A stretch of DNA of 54,214 bases from Prorocentrum cordatum (Eukaryota > Sar > Dinophyceae > Prorocentrales > Prorocentraceae). Within the stretch, counting starts at the first letter, position 1. Each line of letters opens with the position of its first letter. Positions 33,735-43,813 of the stretch are shown in pieces. The notes below the pieces were generated by a model that searched no databases, was not told where the DNA came from, and saw nothing but the letters and a program-made list of their open reading frames with translations. A program made the position numbers and the translations under genes. The stretch covers positions 593,371 to 647,584 of the forward strand of contig CAUYUJ010020159.1 in assembly GCA_963575745.1 (NCBI GenBank), read 5' to 3'.

Positions 33735-34240
33735 TGTGAGGAGGTCTCAAACCTCTTGGGGGCCTCTTGGGGGCTTCTTGGTGCCTCTTAGGCGCCTCTG
33801 TGGGCCTCCTGGGGACCTCTTGGGGTGGAAGACTCTGATTCTTGGTTCTTGTTCCCTCTCTTGGGCCCCTTTTGGGGCCGTCTTGGGACCCTCTTGGGGG
33901 CCGTCTTGGGCGCCTCTTGGGCCGTCTTGGGGCACTCTTCGGCCCTCGTGGGGCCCTCGTGGGGGCCTCGGGGCCCTTTTGTGGGGTGGTCTTGGGGGCC
34001 TCTTGGGCCGTCTTGGAGCGTCGGAAAGCCGACAAGGCGAGAACGCCAAAATCCTTCAAAAACGCTACGGAAATTCACCATTCGTACCTCTTGGGGTTCT
34101 CTTGGGATGCCTCTTCTTTGGGCGTTTTGGGGGCCTCTTGGGCCATCTGGAGGCCATCTGGGGCGTCTTCGAGCGATCTTTCGGCGACGCGAGGCCCTCT
34201 TGTACCTTCTTTGGGGCCTCGCCTCCTAGGCCGTCATGGG
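33735..34240. repeat. GGGGCCTCTTG-type array with inverted conserved block
   Basis: Tandem variants of GGGGGCCTCTTGG, GGCCGTCTTGGG and GGCCCTCGTGGG. At 34028-34052, GCCGACAAGGCGAGAACGCC is the reverse complement of the TTTTGGCATTCTCGCCGAGGC block of copies A-C, so this is a rearranged relative of that family. No complete ends are present. Confidence 0.65.
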
Positions 34241-34506
34241 AGCTGTGGAGAGCCCCAGGGAGGCGTTGTGGCCGCCCAGGGACCCCCGGTAATTGGGGCA
34301 ATGCAGTCAGGTGGACGCTTCCCGCGGTTGGGGGGGTCTGCTAGAAGACTACAGACACACATGTATGTGTTGATTGCTTCTGTTGGTTTCTGATGAATGT
34401 TTAACAGGTGCTGGTGGGTTCTGCTAGGTGGTAATGGAGATGCCTGGGATGATGAGGATGGTGACGATGACCAGGATGGCGAGCGAGGTAGAAAGGCATA
34501 CACGTC
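34241..34506. other. Spacer, no gene
   Basis: Mixed sequence between two repeat blocks with no supported feature. Confidence 0.4.
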
Positions 34507-34610
34507 CTCCGCCTCCTCCTCCTCGTCATCATCATCAGCAGCAGCATCAACATCAACATCATCGTCAGCATCATCATCATCATCAGCAGCATCATCATCA
34601 CCATCATCAC

Positions 34611-34648
<38 letters not shown>

Positions 34649-34653
34649 CCATG

Positions 34654-34736
<83 letters not shown>

Positions 34737-34770
34737 TCTCATCATTCTCATCATCAGCATCAGCATCCAT
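34507..34770. repeat. CAT/TCA trinucleotide array
   Basis: (CAT)n with CAG, ACC and TTC interruptions, about 250 bases. Poly-His, poly-Ser, poly-Ile and poly-Asp frames are artefacts. Confidence 0.95.
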
Positions 34771-34984
34771 GATCTTCCTCCTCCCCTGCGTCCACCTCGT
34801 CCTGCCCGCCATTTTCATAGTCACGTTCATGCTCCCCATCGTCCTCCTCGCCCTTCTCCTTTCTGTGCACTCCTCTTTTGCGTGGGAACAGGCTCCGCGT
34901 CACTCTCCCGCTGCACGTGGCCTTGGTCGGAACCCTACGATCTAAACCCTCATGATCTAAGGTTGGGCAGAATTCAAATTAAGT

Positions 34985-35885
34985 GAGACGCCGGGGGCTG
35001 GCCAGGTGGGATGCTGTTGGGCGGCCACGGGAGACGTTAGTGGCGGCCAAGTCAGACGCTGGTGGTTGGCCAGGTGGGCTGACCAGGTGAGGCGCTGGTG
35101 GCTGGCCAGGCAAGACGCTGGTCGGCGGCCAGGTGAGACGCCGGTGGCTGGTCATATAAGATGCCTGGTGGCTAGCCAGGTGCGACGCTGGTGGCTGGCC
35201 AGGTGAGGCGCGTTTAGGCGGTCAGGTGAGATGCTGATGGCTGGCCGAACGACGCTGGTGGGTGGCCAGGTCGAACGCTGGTGTCTGGCCAAGTGAGACG
35301 CTGGTGGGTGGTCACGTGAGACGCTGGTTGCTGGGCAGGTGAGGCGCTGTGGGCTGGCCACATGGGGCGGCTTTGTCCGGCCAGGTGAGATGCTGGTCGA
35401 CGGCCAGGTTAGACGCTGGCAGGTGGTCAGGTGAGACGTTAGTGATTGGCCAGGTCACACGCCATGATGAGCTGCCAGGTGAAACGCTGGTTGCTGGGCA
35501 GGTGGGTCGTTGTTGGGTGGCCAGGTGGGACGTTGTAAGCTGGCCAGGTGAGACGCTGGTGGGCGGGACCAGGCAAGACAGTGGTACGTGGCCGTATGAG
35601 ACGCTGGTGGCTGGTCAGGTCAAACGCAATGGTGAGCTGCCAGGTGGTACGTTGGTGGGGCCAGGTTAGGCGCTGGTAGCCGGCCAGGCGAGACGCTGGT
35701 GGCTGGATGTGAGCGCTAGTAGGCGCCCAGGTGCGGCGTCTGCTGGCTGGCAGGAGAGACGCTGTTGGTTGGTCAGTCAGGCGCTTGCGGCTGGGCACGT
35801 GAGACGCTGATGCCTGGCCAGGTGAGACGCTGGTGATCGGTCAGGGCAGACGCTCATTGCTGGCCATGTAAGACGCGGATAATTC
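34985..35885 (+). repeat. ~24-30 bp minisatellite (GGCCAGGTGAGACGCTGGTG)
   Basis: About 35 degenerate copies of a unit containing GGCCAGGTGAGACGCTGGTG with a short variable spacer (G, GG or TGG, CTGGC, or CGGT). Spacing varies between copies, so it is not a CRISPR-type array. No copy is identical to its neighbours over long stretches, which points to an old array. It separates the two blocks of the 83-bp family. Confidence 0.85.
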
Positions 35886-35924
35886 GAACCATAAGGAATG
35901 CGAGAGGGTGATGCGGCTCAGCGA

Positions 35925-36480
35925 GGTGTTCAGCGGGGGCCCCGTTTTGGGGAAACACGCCCCCTATTTGTGCAAGCGCTGCAGAAGCTTACCTCTCGGT
36001 CCATTCAATTTGATGGTATCGAAATCGACAGCCTCAGTCGGGAGAGGAACTGCCATCCGTCCGCACAGCGGCTAGATATTTACAAGTTTAGGGCCGTTGA
36101 GCTTGAAGCTTCCGACGCGATAGCCCCATTGTGGAAAGGAAATGTCATCAACGTTTGTAGTTCTTGCGTTGGTTTAGGGCGAATGTGCGCGGAACTGAAA
36201 TTTTAGAAATCACCTTTGAGGCAACCTACGTCCTGCAACAGTGCGACGGGTGTCCGCGGCGTTGAGGCGATACATCTTTCACCGAGGGGGAAGCAACAGA
36301 CACAGAGCCGCCCTGCATCCTTATAGTTGTGGCAAGCTGTCAAAACGAGCGCGCGCGGCGTCAGGGCGAGAACCACACTATGAAAACGGCCGCCCTCCAC
36401 CGTTGTAGTTGCCGCGCGCTTTCAAGCGAATGTGCGCGGTGCCACAGCGAGAGCCCCACTTTTGACCTTCCCCCCCCGCC
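35925..36480 (+). repeat. ~83-bp degenerate tandem repeat, continuation
   Basis: Begins CAGCGAGGTGTTCAGCGGGG, echoing the start of the 32.93-kb block, then C-rich and GCGCGGC-rich units about 83 bp apart (GGCGAGAACC at 36363, GCGAGAGCCCC at 36447). Probably one array split by the intervening repeats. Confidence 0.6.
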
Positions 36481-37180
36481 CTTTCCATCCATGTAGCTGG
36501 CATAAAATTCTCGCTTCAGGACATAGGTGGTTGCGAGGTCTCAGGCGAAACCACCACACCGTCTCACAGACGCGGCTGGGGCTGCGACAAGCAGGAATTT
36601 CTGTGTGTGTAACTATGTGTATTCTGGGTTTCTTAATAAGCGAGGAGGTACCCCCCGACGGGGGTCAACCTCGCCTCGTCATCGCGCCGCGACGGGGGTC
36701 AGAGCGCCTTCGGCGCGCAGAAACTGCCCACGACGGGGGTCGATGTGGGGCTGTCGGCGGGGGTGACGTCCCCCCGACGCTTGAGTTTGTCTGTCGGAGT
36801 ATTGGCAGCCCCCCGAGGCAGAATTACAAATGGTCCCCCTGGTACTCCGCCAGAGTAATTGGAGGCTTGGCCCTGGACGCAGGGGAAGTCGGACCCAGCA
36901 GTGAGAGAAGTTGGGCTCATTCACTCAATCCGATCCTGCCACTGTCACTTCAGGAGCAGAACCTTCCGCCCAGGATTGCATGCCCGCCACCTTCCCGCTT
37001 CTTCCTCCCTCATCATCCTCGTTGCTGTTCACGTCCTCGTCATCATCCCACCGTTCCGTTCGCACGGTGCGTCCACTCTCCTCCATCAGTGTGGACTTGG
37101 CGTCCCTCCTCCTTCCCTCTTCCCCCCGCTTCCCCCATCTCCCACTTCTTCCGCATCCCCCCTTCTCTTCGAAGAAGAAT
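36481..37180. other. No gene; CGACGGGGGTC short repeat
   Basis: Contains three copies of CGACGGGGGTC (36656, 36691 and 36732) and CCCCCCGACG twice (36651, 36772), partly inverted, between 36640 and 36790. The rest is pyrimidine-rich (36960-37180). The long plus frame 36432-37307 runs through all this without any motif, so I do not call it. Confidence 0.4.
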
Positions 37181-37184
37181 CGTT

Positions 37185-37376
37185 GCAGAAATTGTGACCT
37201 TCGGAGGTCTGCGCGGATGTCTTGGATCGGCACTGGACTCCCTTTCCTGGTGCACGGAGCGCGCTGAGGGTGGCGCTGGAGGTGCCGCCAAGGAGGTCCA
37301 GCGCTGATCCAAGAAATCCGCGACGACCTGCGAACGGTTATGTTTATGTAGTTTCGTTGTTTCTTTGTTTCCCCCC
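37185..37376. mobile_element. ~195-bp foldback element (CGGAGGTC family), copy 1
   Basis: Left arm CTTCGGAGGTCTGCGCGGAT, then TCTTGGATCGGCACTGGA. Right arm TCCAGCGCTGATCCAAGAA, then ATCCGCGACGACCTGCGAA, ending TATGTTTATGTAGTTTCG. The arms are imperfect inverted repeats of about 60-70 bp around a GC-rich loop (GGTGCACGGAGCGCGC). Six more copies lie at 50-54 kb. Confidence 0.8.
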
Positions 37377-37589
37377 CGCTTCTCTCCGCGCGCGATCCCG
37401 GGCGGATTGCTCTCCAGCCCGTGGTCTTGATCATCGCCTCCCTGAACATAGTCGCACTAGGCGGCCTCGTATCGGGCAGGCCGGCGCCGTTCCTGCCTCT
37501 GCTCGTCTGCTCTGCCCCGTGGGGAAGGGAAGATGTGAGGGGCAAGCAGAGGAATTTGAGGACGTTGGGGAGTTGGGGAGGATGGGGAG

Positions 37590-37700
37590 TTCGGGGAGGA
37601 AGAGAAAGAGGAGGAAGAGGAGGAGGAGGAGGATGAGGCGGAGGCGGAGGATGAGGGGTGGGGAGGGAAGGAGATAGAGGAGTGGGAGGAAGAGGACGGG
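37590..37700. repeat. GGA-rich purine tract
   Basis: GAGGAGGAAGAGG and GCGGAGGCGGAGG repeats. No coding. Confidence 0.8.
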
Positions 37701-37857
37701 AGAGGGAGCAGAACGAAGTCCGCCACAGCGCCGTCCTCGCTGCCCCCTGCGCGGGGGCCCAGCGGATACAGCGCCCCGTGGAAGCCGAAGGCGGAGCAGG
37801 ATCAGACCTCCGTCCCGATGATGCGGCAGCAGGTCCACCCCTCAGGGGCAACGGCAG

Positions 37858-38165
37858 AGGGGGGGAGGTGAGACTCAGGGGGGACGCATCGACCCCCAAT
37901 CGCCCACTGATCGCCGATAGGGGCTCGATAGCCCCCCTCGACATGTTTTGCAGCAGCTGCGCATCGCCGAAATCGGTTCGGACGTGCCTGGATCGTCGCG
38001 AACGGCTGCTGTAGACCCGAGTTAGGGCCCGAAAACCGGACTGCGAGGATCATTCCGTTCGAACGACAGGGTGATCGGGAAAGGAGGATACGGCATCTGC
38101 TGCATGCACCTGGCTTCGGCCCACGGCGGTGGGCGGCGCCGGGAAAATCAGCTAAAAGAGCTGAC
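37858..38165. other. Two dispersed-repeat fragments
   Basis: 37884-37940 (CATCGACCCCCAATCGCCCA, TGATCGCCGATAGGGGCTCG) matches 23252-23315. 38075-38160 (GGGAAAGGAGG, CTGCTGCATGCACCTGGCTT, GGCGCCGGGAAAATCAGCT, GAGCTGA) matches the intron sequence at 51715-51840. Each is thus a member of a dispersed family of unknown nature; no coding. Confidence 0.55.
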
Positions 38166-38199
38166 TCCTTAACCATCTCTGTCTACTACATCGTTTTTT

Positions 38200-39075
38200 C
38201 GCTCGACCCAAGAGCAGGGGGGAGGAGAGGCGAGGTACGAAGAAGGAGGGAGGAGTGGGGAGGATTGAGGAGGAAAGGAGTGAGAAAGCAAGAAGGAGGT
38301 GGCACGTGAGCGCGGAGGACGAGGCAGAGGAGGAGCATAGGTGATGATGACAACGACAATGACGACTACCTGGGGAGGGAGAGTTGGAGAGGATGGAGGG
38401 AGGCAGCAGGTAGATGCGGAAGGAAGGCAGGAAGGAAGGAAGGCAGGGACACCAGACGGATGAGGATGAAGGGGGCGATGAGGAGGGAGGCAAGGGAGAG
38501 AGGAAGGAGAACATGGTGAGGAGGACGATGGTGACAAACAGGCGAATGATCACGGCGCGAGGGTGGGAGAAGAGAGGAGGGATAACGAGGACGCATTGGG
38601 AGGAGGATTGTAAGGGATGATGCAGGAAAGGAAACGTGGAGCAGCAACATCAGAACTGGGGAGGAGAAAGACGAGGAGGGCGGAGGAGGAGGATCAGGGA
38701 ATAGAAGAAGAGGCAGAGAACGAAGAAGAGGAGGAGGCGGCGGAGAAGGAGTAGGATGACGACGACGACGACGACGGCGCCTACGACGACCAGGGAGGAG
38801 AAGGAGGATGACCAGGATGTGGACCAGGATGAGGGGGATGAGAAGGAGAAGGGATGATGATGATGAGGAGGAGGAGTGGGAAAGGAAATGAAGACGAAGG
38901 AGGAGGAGGAGGAGGAAAGGAAAGGAAGACGAAGGAGAAGGGATGGGGAGGAGGAGGAAGAGGAGAAGTAGGAGGAGGAGGGGACTGGGGAACTAAAGGC
39001 GGAGGCTGAGGCGAAGAGGTGGATGGGGGGTGGAAAGGAGGTGCCATGGGGAGGGCAGAGGGTGGAGGTGAGGAG
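38200..39075. repeat. Long polypurine-rich tract
   Basis: About 870 bases in which the plus strand is mostly A and G (GGAGGAGGA, GGAAGGAAGG, GATGATGA variants). It is degenerate rather than a clean microsatellite. Long purine strands can form triplex (H-) DNA. The opposite-strand Ser/Pro/Leu frames are artefacts. Confidence 0.75.
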
Positions 39076-39213
39076 ATGCGATGCGCGAGCAAGGAGGAGA
39101 GGGCACGGAGGCTGGCTGCAGCGAGGCGGTGAGGGAGTCGGGGAGGGATCCGATCCGAGCAAGCCGATCGCACGTTACTGCAGCGGTGGCGATCGTGGGC
39201 GACGAAAAGCCTT

Positions 39214-39224
39214 GACGCTTCGCG
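39214..39224 (+). other. GACGCTTCGCG signature before the RING relic
   Basis: The same 11-mer as at 8659 and 18309, here followed by TATCCCCTATC and then the spliced-leader relic. It may mark the upstream junction of the inserted unit. Confidence 0.5.
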
Positions 39225-39236
39225 TATCCCCTATCT

Positions 39237-39255
39237 TCCGTAGCTTTGGCTCAAG
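39237..39255 (+). other. DinoSL (trans-spliced leader) relic
   Basis: TCCGTAGCTTTGGCTCAAG equals the conserved 22-nt dinoflagellate spliced leader except that three bases (CAT) are missing after TCCGTAGC. The leader is added to the 5' ends of nuclear mRNAs by trans-splicing, so finding it in genomic DNA upstream of a coding region indicates that a mature mRNA was reverse-transcribed and inserted. The relic lies 119 bases before the first ATG (39374) of the coding run, as a 5' UTR would. A chance match of 19 bases with a single 3-base gap is very unlikely. Confidence 0.8.
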
Positions 39256-39373
39256 CCGTCTGGTGGGCCTGCCCCCTCCGGGGCAGTCTCCCACCGCTCA
39301 AGAGGACGCCCGGACGCCGCTTCGTCCCTTCTGCCCAGGGCCGCCTGTCCCCCCCCCACTAGTCACGCGGACG

Positions 39374-39832
39374 ATGGCTGACCCGTACGATGGACAAGAG
39401 GGAGATCCTGATCTCACAGTACGCGGTTCGGGAGTCCAGGTACTGCCACCGATCGAGACATCCCCCCCCCATGCAGAGCAGCTTTCGCCCACAGGAGTGG
39501 CGGGACCAGCACCGAGTACGAATCCGAGACCACCTCCTCCACGCGAGGGGGAAGAAAACTCCCAGGTGCAAGCAGAGGGCCCTGACCCTGAGACGAAGCC
39601 CGAGCACATCCCAGTTCCCCCCACGCCTCCCGCCTCCCCTCGTAGAGTGGCGGACGGCTCGCAATGGACCCGAGCGACGGACACATCTCTGTCCACAGCG
39701 ACTGGAGGTGGGGACGCGGAGCCTGCTTTGGGGACAGCAGCTGGGGGCGGACCTGATGCGCAAGGACTGGGCCGTGGAGCGCCAGCGGACAGACCCCCAT
39801 CGTCTGGATCGAGAGCAGTCCCCCCGACATAA
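39374..39832 (+). pseudogene. Start of RING relic: Pro/Glu-rich N-terminus
   Basis: The ATG at 39374 is the first after the DinoSL relic and opens MADPYDGQEGDPDLTVRG, followed by proline- and glutamate-rich, probably disordered sequence (SPTGVAGPAPSTNPRPPPP). The frame stops at 39830-39832, but from about 39781 the neighbouring frame is more protein-like (GQTPIVWIESSPPDIRKP) and continues into the repeat region, so a frame change lies in this interval. Confidence 0.5.
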
Positions 39833-41130
39833 GGAAACCCATCTCAAACGATGCTGGCTCTACGCGGACGTACGCCATGGGCGGCCCCCCCTCCTTCAAT
39901 TCACCAGATCCTGCGGCTATCGGCTGCGCCTCCTCCTCTCCTCCTCCCCCGAAGGCGCAGGGCACGCCCGAGTTCCCCCTAGAGTTGAACAGGGATGCCC
40001 TCGGCCAGGGCGGCGTGACAAGGATGCCTGGGTCACCAGGTGCCGAGCGAGCCGACTCCAGAGAGGAAGATGTTGCCACGTGGCCACATATTTACGCCAG
40101 CTCTCTCCCCTCTATCAACTTACCAGATACTGCGGCTATCGGCTGCGCCTCCCCCTCCTCCCATCCTCCGGTCACTCATGTCCCCCCCGCAGCTGGACTG
40201 GACCATGACCCCCAGCGGAACGCAGACAGTCCAACGAGGAACGATTCCCCCCACATCACGGCAGCGCAGGCCCAGGCTGAGGTTGGGACCGTTGATGCGA
40301 GCATCGCAGGGGCCGACATGCCCGCCTCCTCCTCACATTCCTCTAATTCACCAGTCTCTGCGGCTATCGGCTGCGCCCCCCCCTCTCCTCCTCCCCCAGC
40401 GGCGCAGAGTGACCCGACAGCAGCACATGGGCGCCCTTCCCAGGGCATGGAGACAGCCGAAGGTACGGCAGTGGTGACGATGCCGGAACGTGGCGTCTCT
40501 CAGGGAGAAGAGACCAGCACAGGCATGCAGATAGACGAACACCCGAGGAGGCCTCAAGGCATGGAGGCTCGGGCTGAGGTTGAGACTGTCGATGCGAGCA
40601 TCGCAGGGGCCGACAGGCCCGCCTCCTCCCCACGCTCCTCCAATTCACCAGTCTCTGCGGCTATCGGCTGCGCCCCCCCCCTCTCCACCTCCCCCAGCGG
40701 TGCAGAGCGTACCGACAGCAGCACATGGGCGCCCTACCCAGGGCATGGAAGCCGCCGAAGGCGCGGCATGGGGTCACGATCCCGGACCGTGGCGTCTCTC
40801 AGTGAGAAGAGACCAGCACAGGCATGCAGATAGACGAACACCCGAGGAGGCCTCAAGGCATGGAGGCTCGGGCTGAGGTTGAGACTGTCGATGCGAGCAT
40901 CGCAGGGGCCGACAGGCCCGCCTCCTCCCCACGCTCCTCCAATTCACCAGTCTCTGCGGCTATCGGCTGCGCCCCCCCCTCTCCCCCTCCTCCAGCGGCG
41001 CAGAGCGACCCGACAGCAGCGCGCGGGCGCCCTTCCCAGGGCATGGAGACAGCCAAAGGTTCGGCAGGGGTCACGATGCCGGACCGTGGCGCCCCCCTGG
41101 GAGAAGAGAACAGCACAGGCATGTAGATAG
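39833..41130 (+). pseudogene. Pro-rich repeat region of RING relic (SAAIGCA repeats)
   Basis: Five times the translation returns to AAIGCA preceded by NSP/NLP and followed by a Pro/Ser run (39900, 40130, 40360, 40660 and 40960). The last three lie in three tandem copies of a 297-299 bp DNA unit that also encodes VETVDASIAGADRPASS and MQIDEHPRRPQGME. Copies 1 and 2 are read in one frame, copy 3 in the next; copy 2 has indels around its C-run (40673-40688). In copy 3 the codon pair Met-Gln (ATGCAG) at the unit boundary has become ATGTAG, a stop. Function unknown; likely a disordered linker. Confidence 0.5.
40265..41119 (+). repeat. Three tandem ~298-bp coding repeats
   Basis: Boundaries are marked by CAGGCATGCAGATAGACGAA at 40520, 40819 and (as CAGGCATGTAGATAGACGAA) 41116, giving periods of 299 and 297 bp. 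The copies are over 90% alike by eye, much more than the surrounding old sequence, so the duplication is recent. The period is not a multiple of three in all copies, so the repeats cannot all be read in one frame. Confidence 0.8.
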
Positions 41131-43813
41131 ACGAACACCCGAGGAGGCCGCAAGGCATGGTGCGAGGCCCCCCACCCAGCCATCAGGGGAGTCTGGGAGG
41201 CGGGGGCACTGGCGACGCCTGCCCCCAGACGCAGGACCGCACTGCCCCTGCAGAAGAAAAAGTGCCGCACAGGATGATGCGCGCGTGATAGTACACTACA
41301 CGGCGGACACTCCCAGAGAATGGCACGGCGTGGCCTCTCCAGACAGGACCCCCCCCCCTCCGCGCGATCCTACTACAGCATTTCCCGCCGGCCTGCCCGG
41401 GACGGACGCGACAGAGGACGTCGAGATATCCCCCGCGGCCCCATTCGAACCGAGAGCGAACCTTGCGGAGGGAGCGGGGCAGCACGGCGCTAAGAATGGC
41501 CACGCCGCGAGGACAGGGATGGCAGCAGGGGGGTCCCCGCCGGGCGAGGGCGAAGGAAGAGACGACTCCCCAAGCAACGAGGGGATGCTCGACTGGGATG
41601 ACGCTGACGGCAGCACCGCCGACTCAGACGCTTGGGGTCGCGACAGCCCTATCTCCCTTCCCCCAGGCATCTGGACCGCTGCCCCTCACGGCTCAGGGGC
41701 GCGCAACCCACCTAGGTGGGAGAACGCGCTTAGACATGGAGGGGCGCACATCCCAGCTCAGGCCCCCCCCCCCACCACCAGGACGGGGGGTTTCGCGCAA
41801 TGTCGACTCACCCGACCAGGCCCCAACAGTTATGGACCCCAGGAACACCATGAGAGGGGTCCCATATCCGCCCTTCTGGGGCGATATGAGCCTAGGGATG
41901 GGCCATGGGGGAGCATCCCCAGCGGCCCCCCTCACAGCCAGGCCATGCGTGAAAGGCTGGTAGAGCTAATAAACCTCTGCTGGCGCCGACACCCCCCAGG
42001 GAACGTTGGCCCCCCCGCTACAAGGGGAAGCAACCGTTCGCACAGGGAAGACCCTGGCCCCACGAGACAGCAAGCGGGAGACACAAGAAGCCTCCACAAC
42101 CGCGCCTCTGCGATGGCCCAGCTAGATCTCTCCTGGCTGGTTTGGTCCATCACAGGGTCCGACCATGAGGCTAGGCTCGGCGGAGTAGGTCCGGATCCAG
42201 TCCAGGTGCTTGCGTTCCGCCACGCAAGCTTATCACAGGGCCCAGACATTGAAGCAGAAACACTTGACTCTGAGGAGCCAACCCAGGCGGAGGCCATCGC
42301 GGCAGAAATGGAATACGATGTGCTACGACAGGCGGCTCTCTACGCGGACATCGGAGTGGGGGGCCCGTCTGAGGGCCTCTTCCCCCCCACTCTACTCGGT
42401 CTGTCCAGGTGGCGGCGCGACCCTGCCCCAGACGTTGCGGAAAATGGCCCAGCTGACACCAGCGCAGAACACAAGGCCAGGGTGTGCAAATACTTAGTAC
42501 ACGAGCACCGTCGCAACACCGTGCACTTCCCAGACCACGGCGAGGTCAGACAGTGGGCTATCAGCAGAGGACACTGGGTTGAGACAGGGGCGGACGTCCC
42601 CCCCCTACCACAGTGCGGCGCAGGCCGAGACGGTTGGTTCTCCCCAGCCACCCCCAGTGCCGGGCCGCGGACCCCGGACATCTGCGGACCCAGACATCCC
42701 GATGACACCGACTCGGCAGGATCCTGGCCCGTAAACAGCACGTCGCAGATGATGAGGTTCGGAAACTTCTTCCACCCCAGCGGCAGATGCGGAGACTGCG
42801 GCTGCTGGAGCACGGGACAGGACATCCCTAACTGCATCGTGCGCCGCAGGTTGGGATCACCATGGGTGGCCCCTACGGACGAGACGCGCGCTGGCAACCT
42901 CGAAGCTCCTGGGCACCCCCTGGACCTTCTAGGCACAAGGCTCACCCTCCAGCTGGCCAGAGTGGGGGCTCGATACGCACCCATCGCAAGCCACGCAGAC
43001 GCCCACTTCCCCCCGCCAGATGCCACCAACTACTCTCCGTCATGGCTAATAGCCGAGCTCCTGGCAGCATGGTGCTACGCGACGGAGATTGCAGTGAATA
43101 GCGGCATGGGGGCACAATTTGGAACACGCCCCGCTGCCGAAGGGGACTGCCTGGTGAGAGCAGGAGTGTGGGGTGAGCCTGCGGTTCGTGCAGCGACCGG
43201 CTGCTTGGCCAGACTCTGCTGTGCCCCGATGGGATGGGTTATGGAAGCCATGACGCACATCCAGCACACCATTAGAGAGCAATCCTCCGGCAGCCAGCTA
43301 CGGAACTGGGTACCAGGATGCCTATCGCGAATACCAACCGCCACAAGGCCTGCTCGATCCCCAGCAGCGGCGCACTCCGCGAGCAGCGCACTGGATCCGA
43401 GGACAAGGTATCGACAATGCTTTGACAGGCTCCCGGCTCAGGACGTGGAGTGGCTCCGACGAGAGGTAGGAGGCTCGTTCATGGACCAGGCGCTCTCCAT
43501 CACCCCAGCGGACAGGGCCTGGGCAACGGACGCGAACGCCGAGGCAACAGAAGCAACCGAGGTTGCCTGCAGGGCCATCGCGGCGGCCGCCAGGAACGAC
43601 GGAAGGCTCATAGCATACAGCCTAACTCCCGGCAGCCCCTGCGGGGAGGCAGCGCGCCCAGCAGTCGCCCTGCGGGCGATGGCACGAGGAAGGGGGGCTC
43701 CGGTTGGCAGAAGGGACGAGCAGCGGAACATGAGAAGGGAGGATCATGAAGCACGCACAGCACATAGGCCGAGGCAAGTTCCGACAGCGCAACCCTCCGC
43801 GGGAGGAGAATAG
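41131..43813 (+). pseudogene. Long unrecognised coding segment of RING relic
   Basis: An uninterrupted frame of about 890 codons, open upstream of the GTG at 41285, so that codon need not be a start. The first third is Pro/Gly-rich and acidic. From about 41940 the protein is compact: MRERLVELINLCWRR, AQLDLSWLVWSITGSDHE, VLAFRHASLSQG, then a Cys-rich patch GRCGDCGCWSTGQDIPNC (42786-42838), WLIAELLAAWCYATEIAVNS and MGWVMEAMTHIQHTIREQ. I recognise no domain family. It ends at TAG 43811-43813, after which the same frame stays open, so this stop looks secondary. As the longest clean frame in the window, it has been under coding constraint until recently. Confidence 0.55.

Noticed and set aside
34926-34980. 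Telomere-like TAAACCCT / TCTAAACCC
   Set aside because: Only one or two imperfect units, so not a telomeric tract.
34985-35885. CRISPR-like or tRNA-cluster array
   Set aside because: Short units with irregular spacing and no unique spacers; no cloverleaf can be drawn.
36432-37307. Plus-strand frame of 291 codons as a gene
   Set aside because: It crosses CGACGGGGGTC repeats, a pyrimidine tract and half of a foldback element, with no domain or uniform composition.
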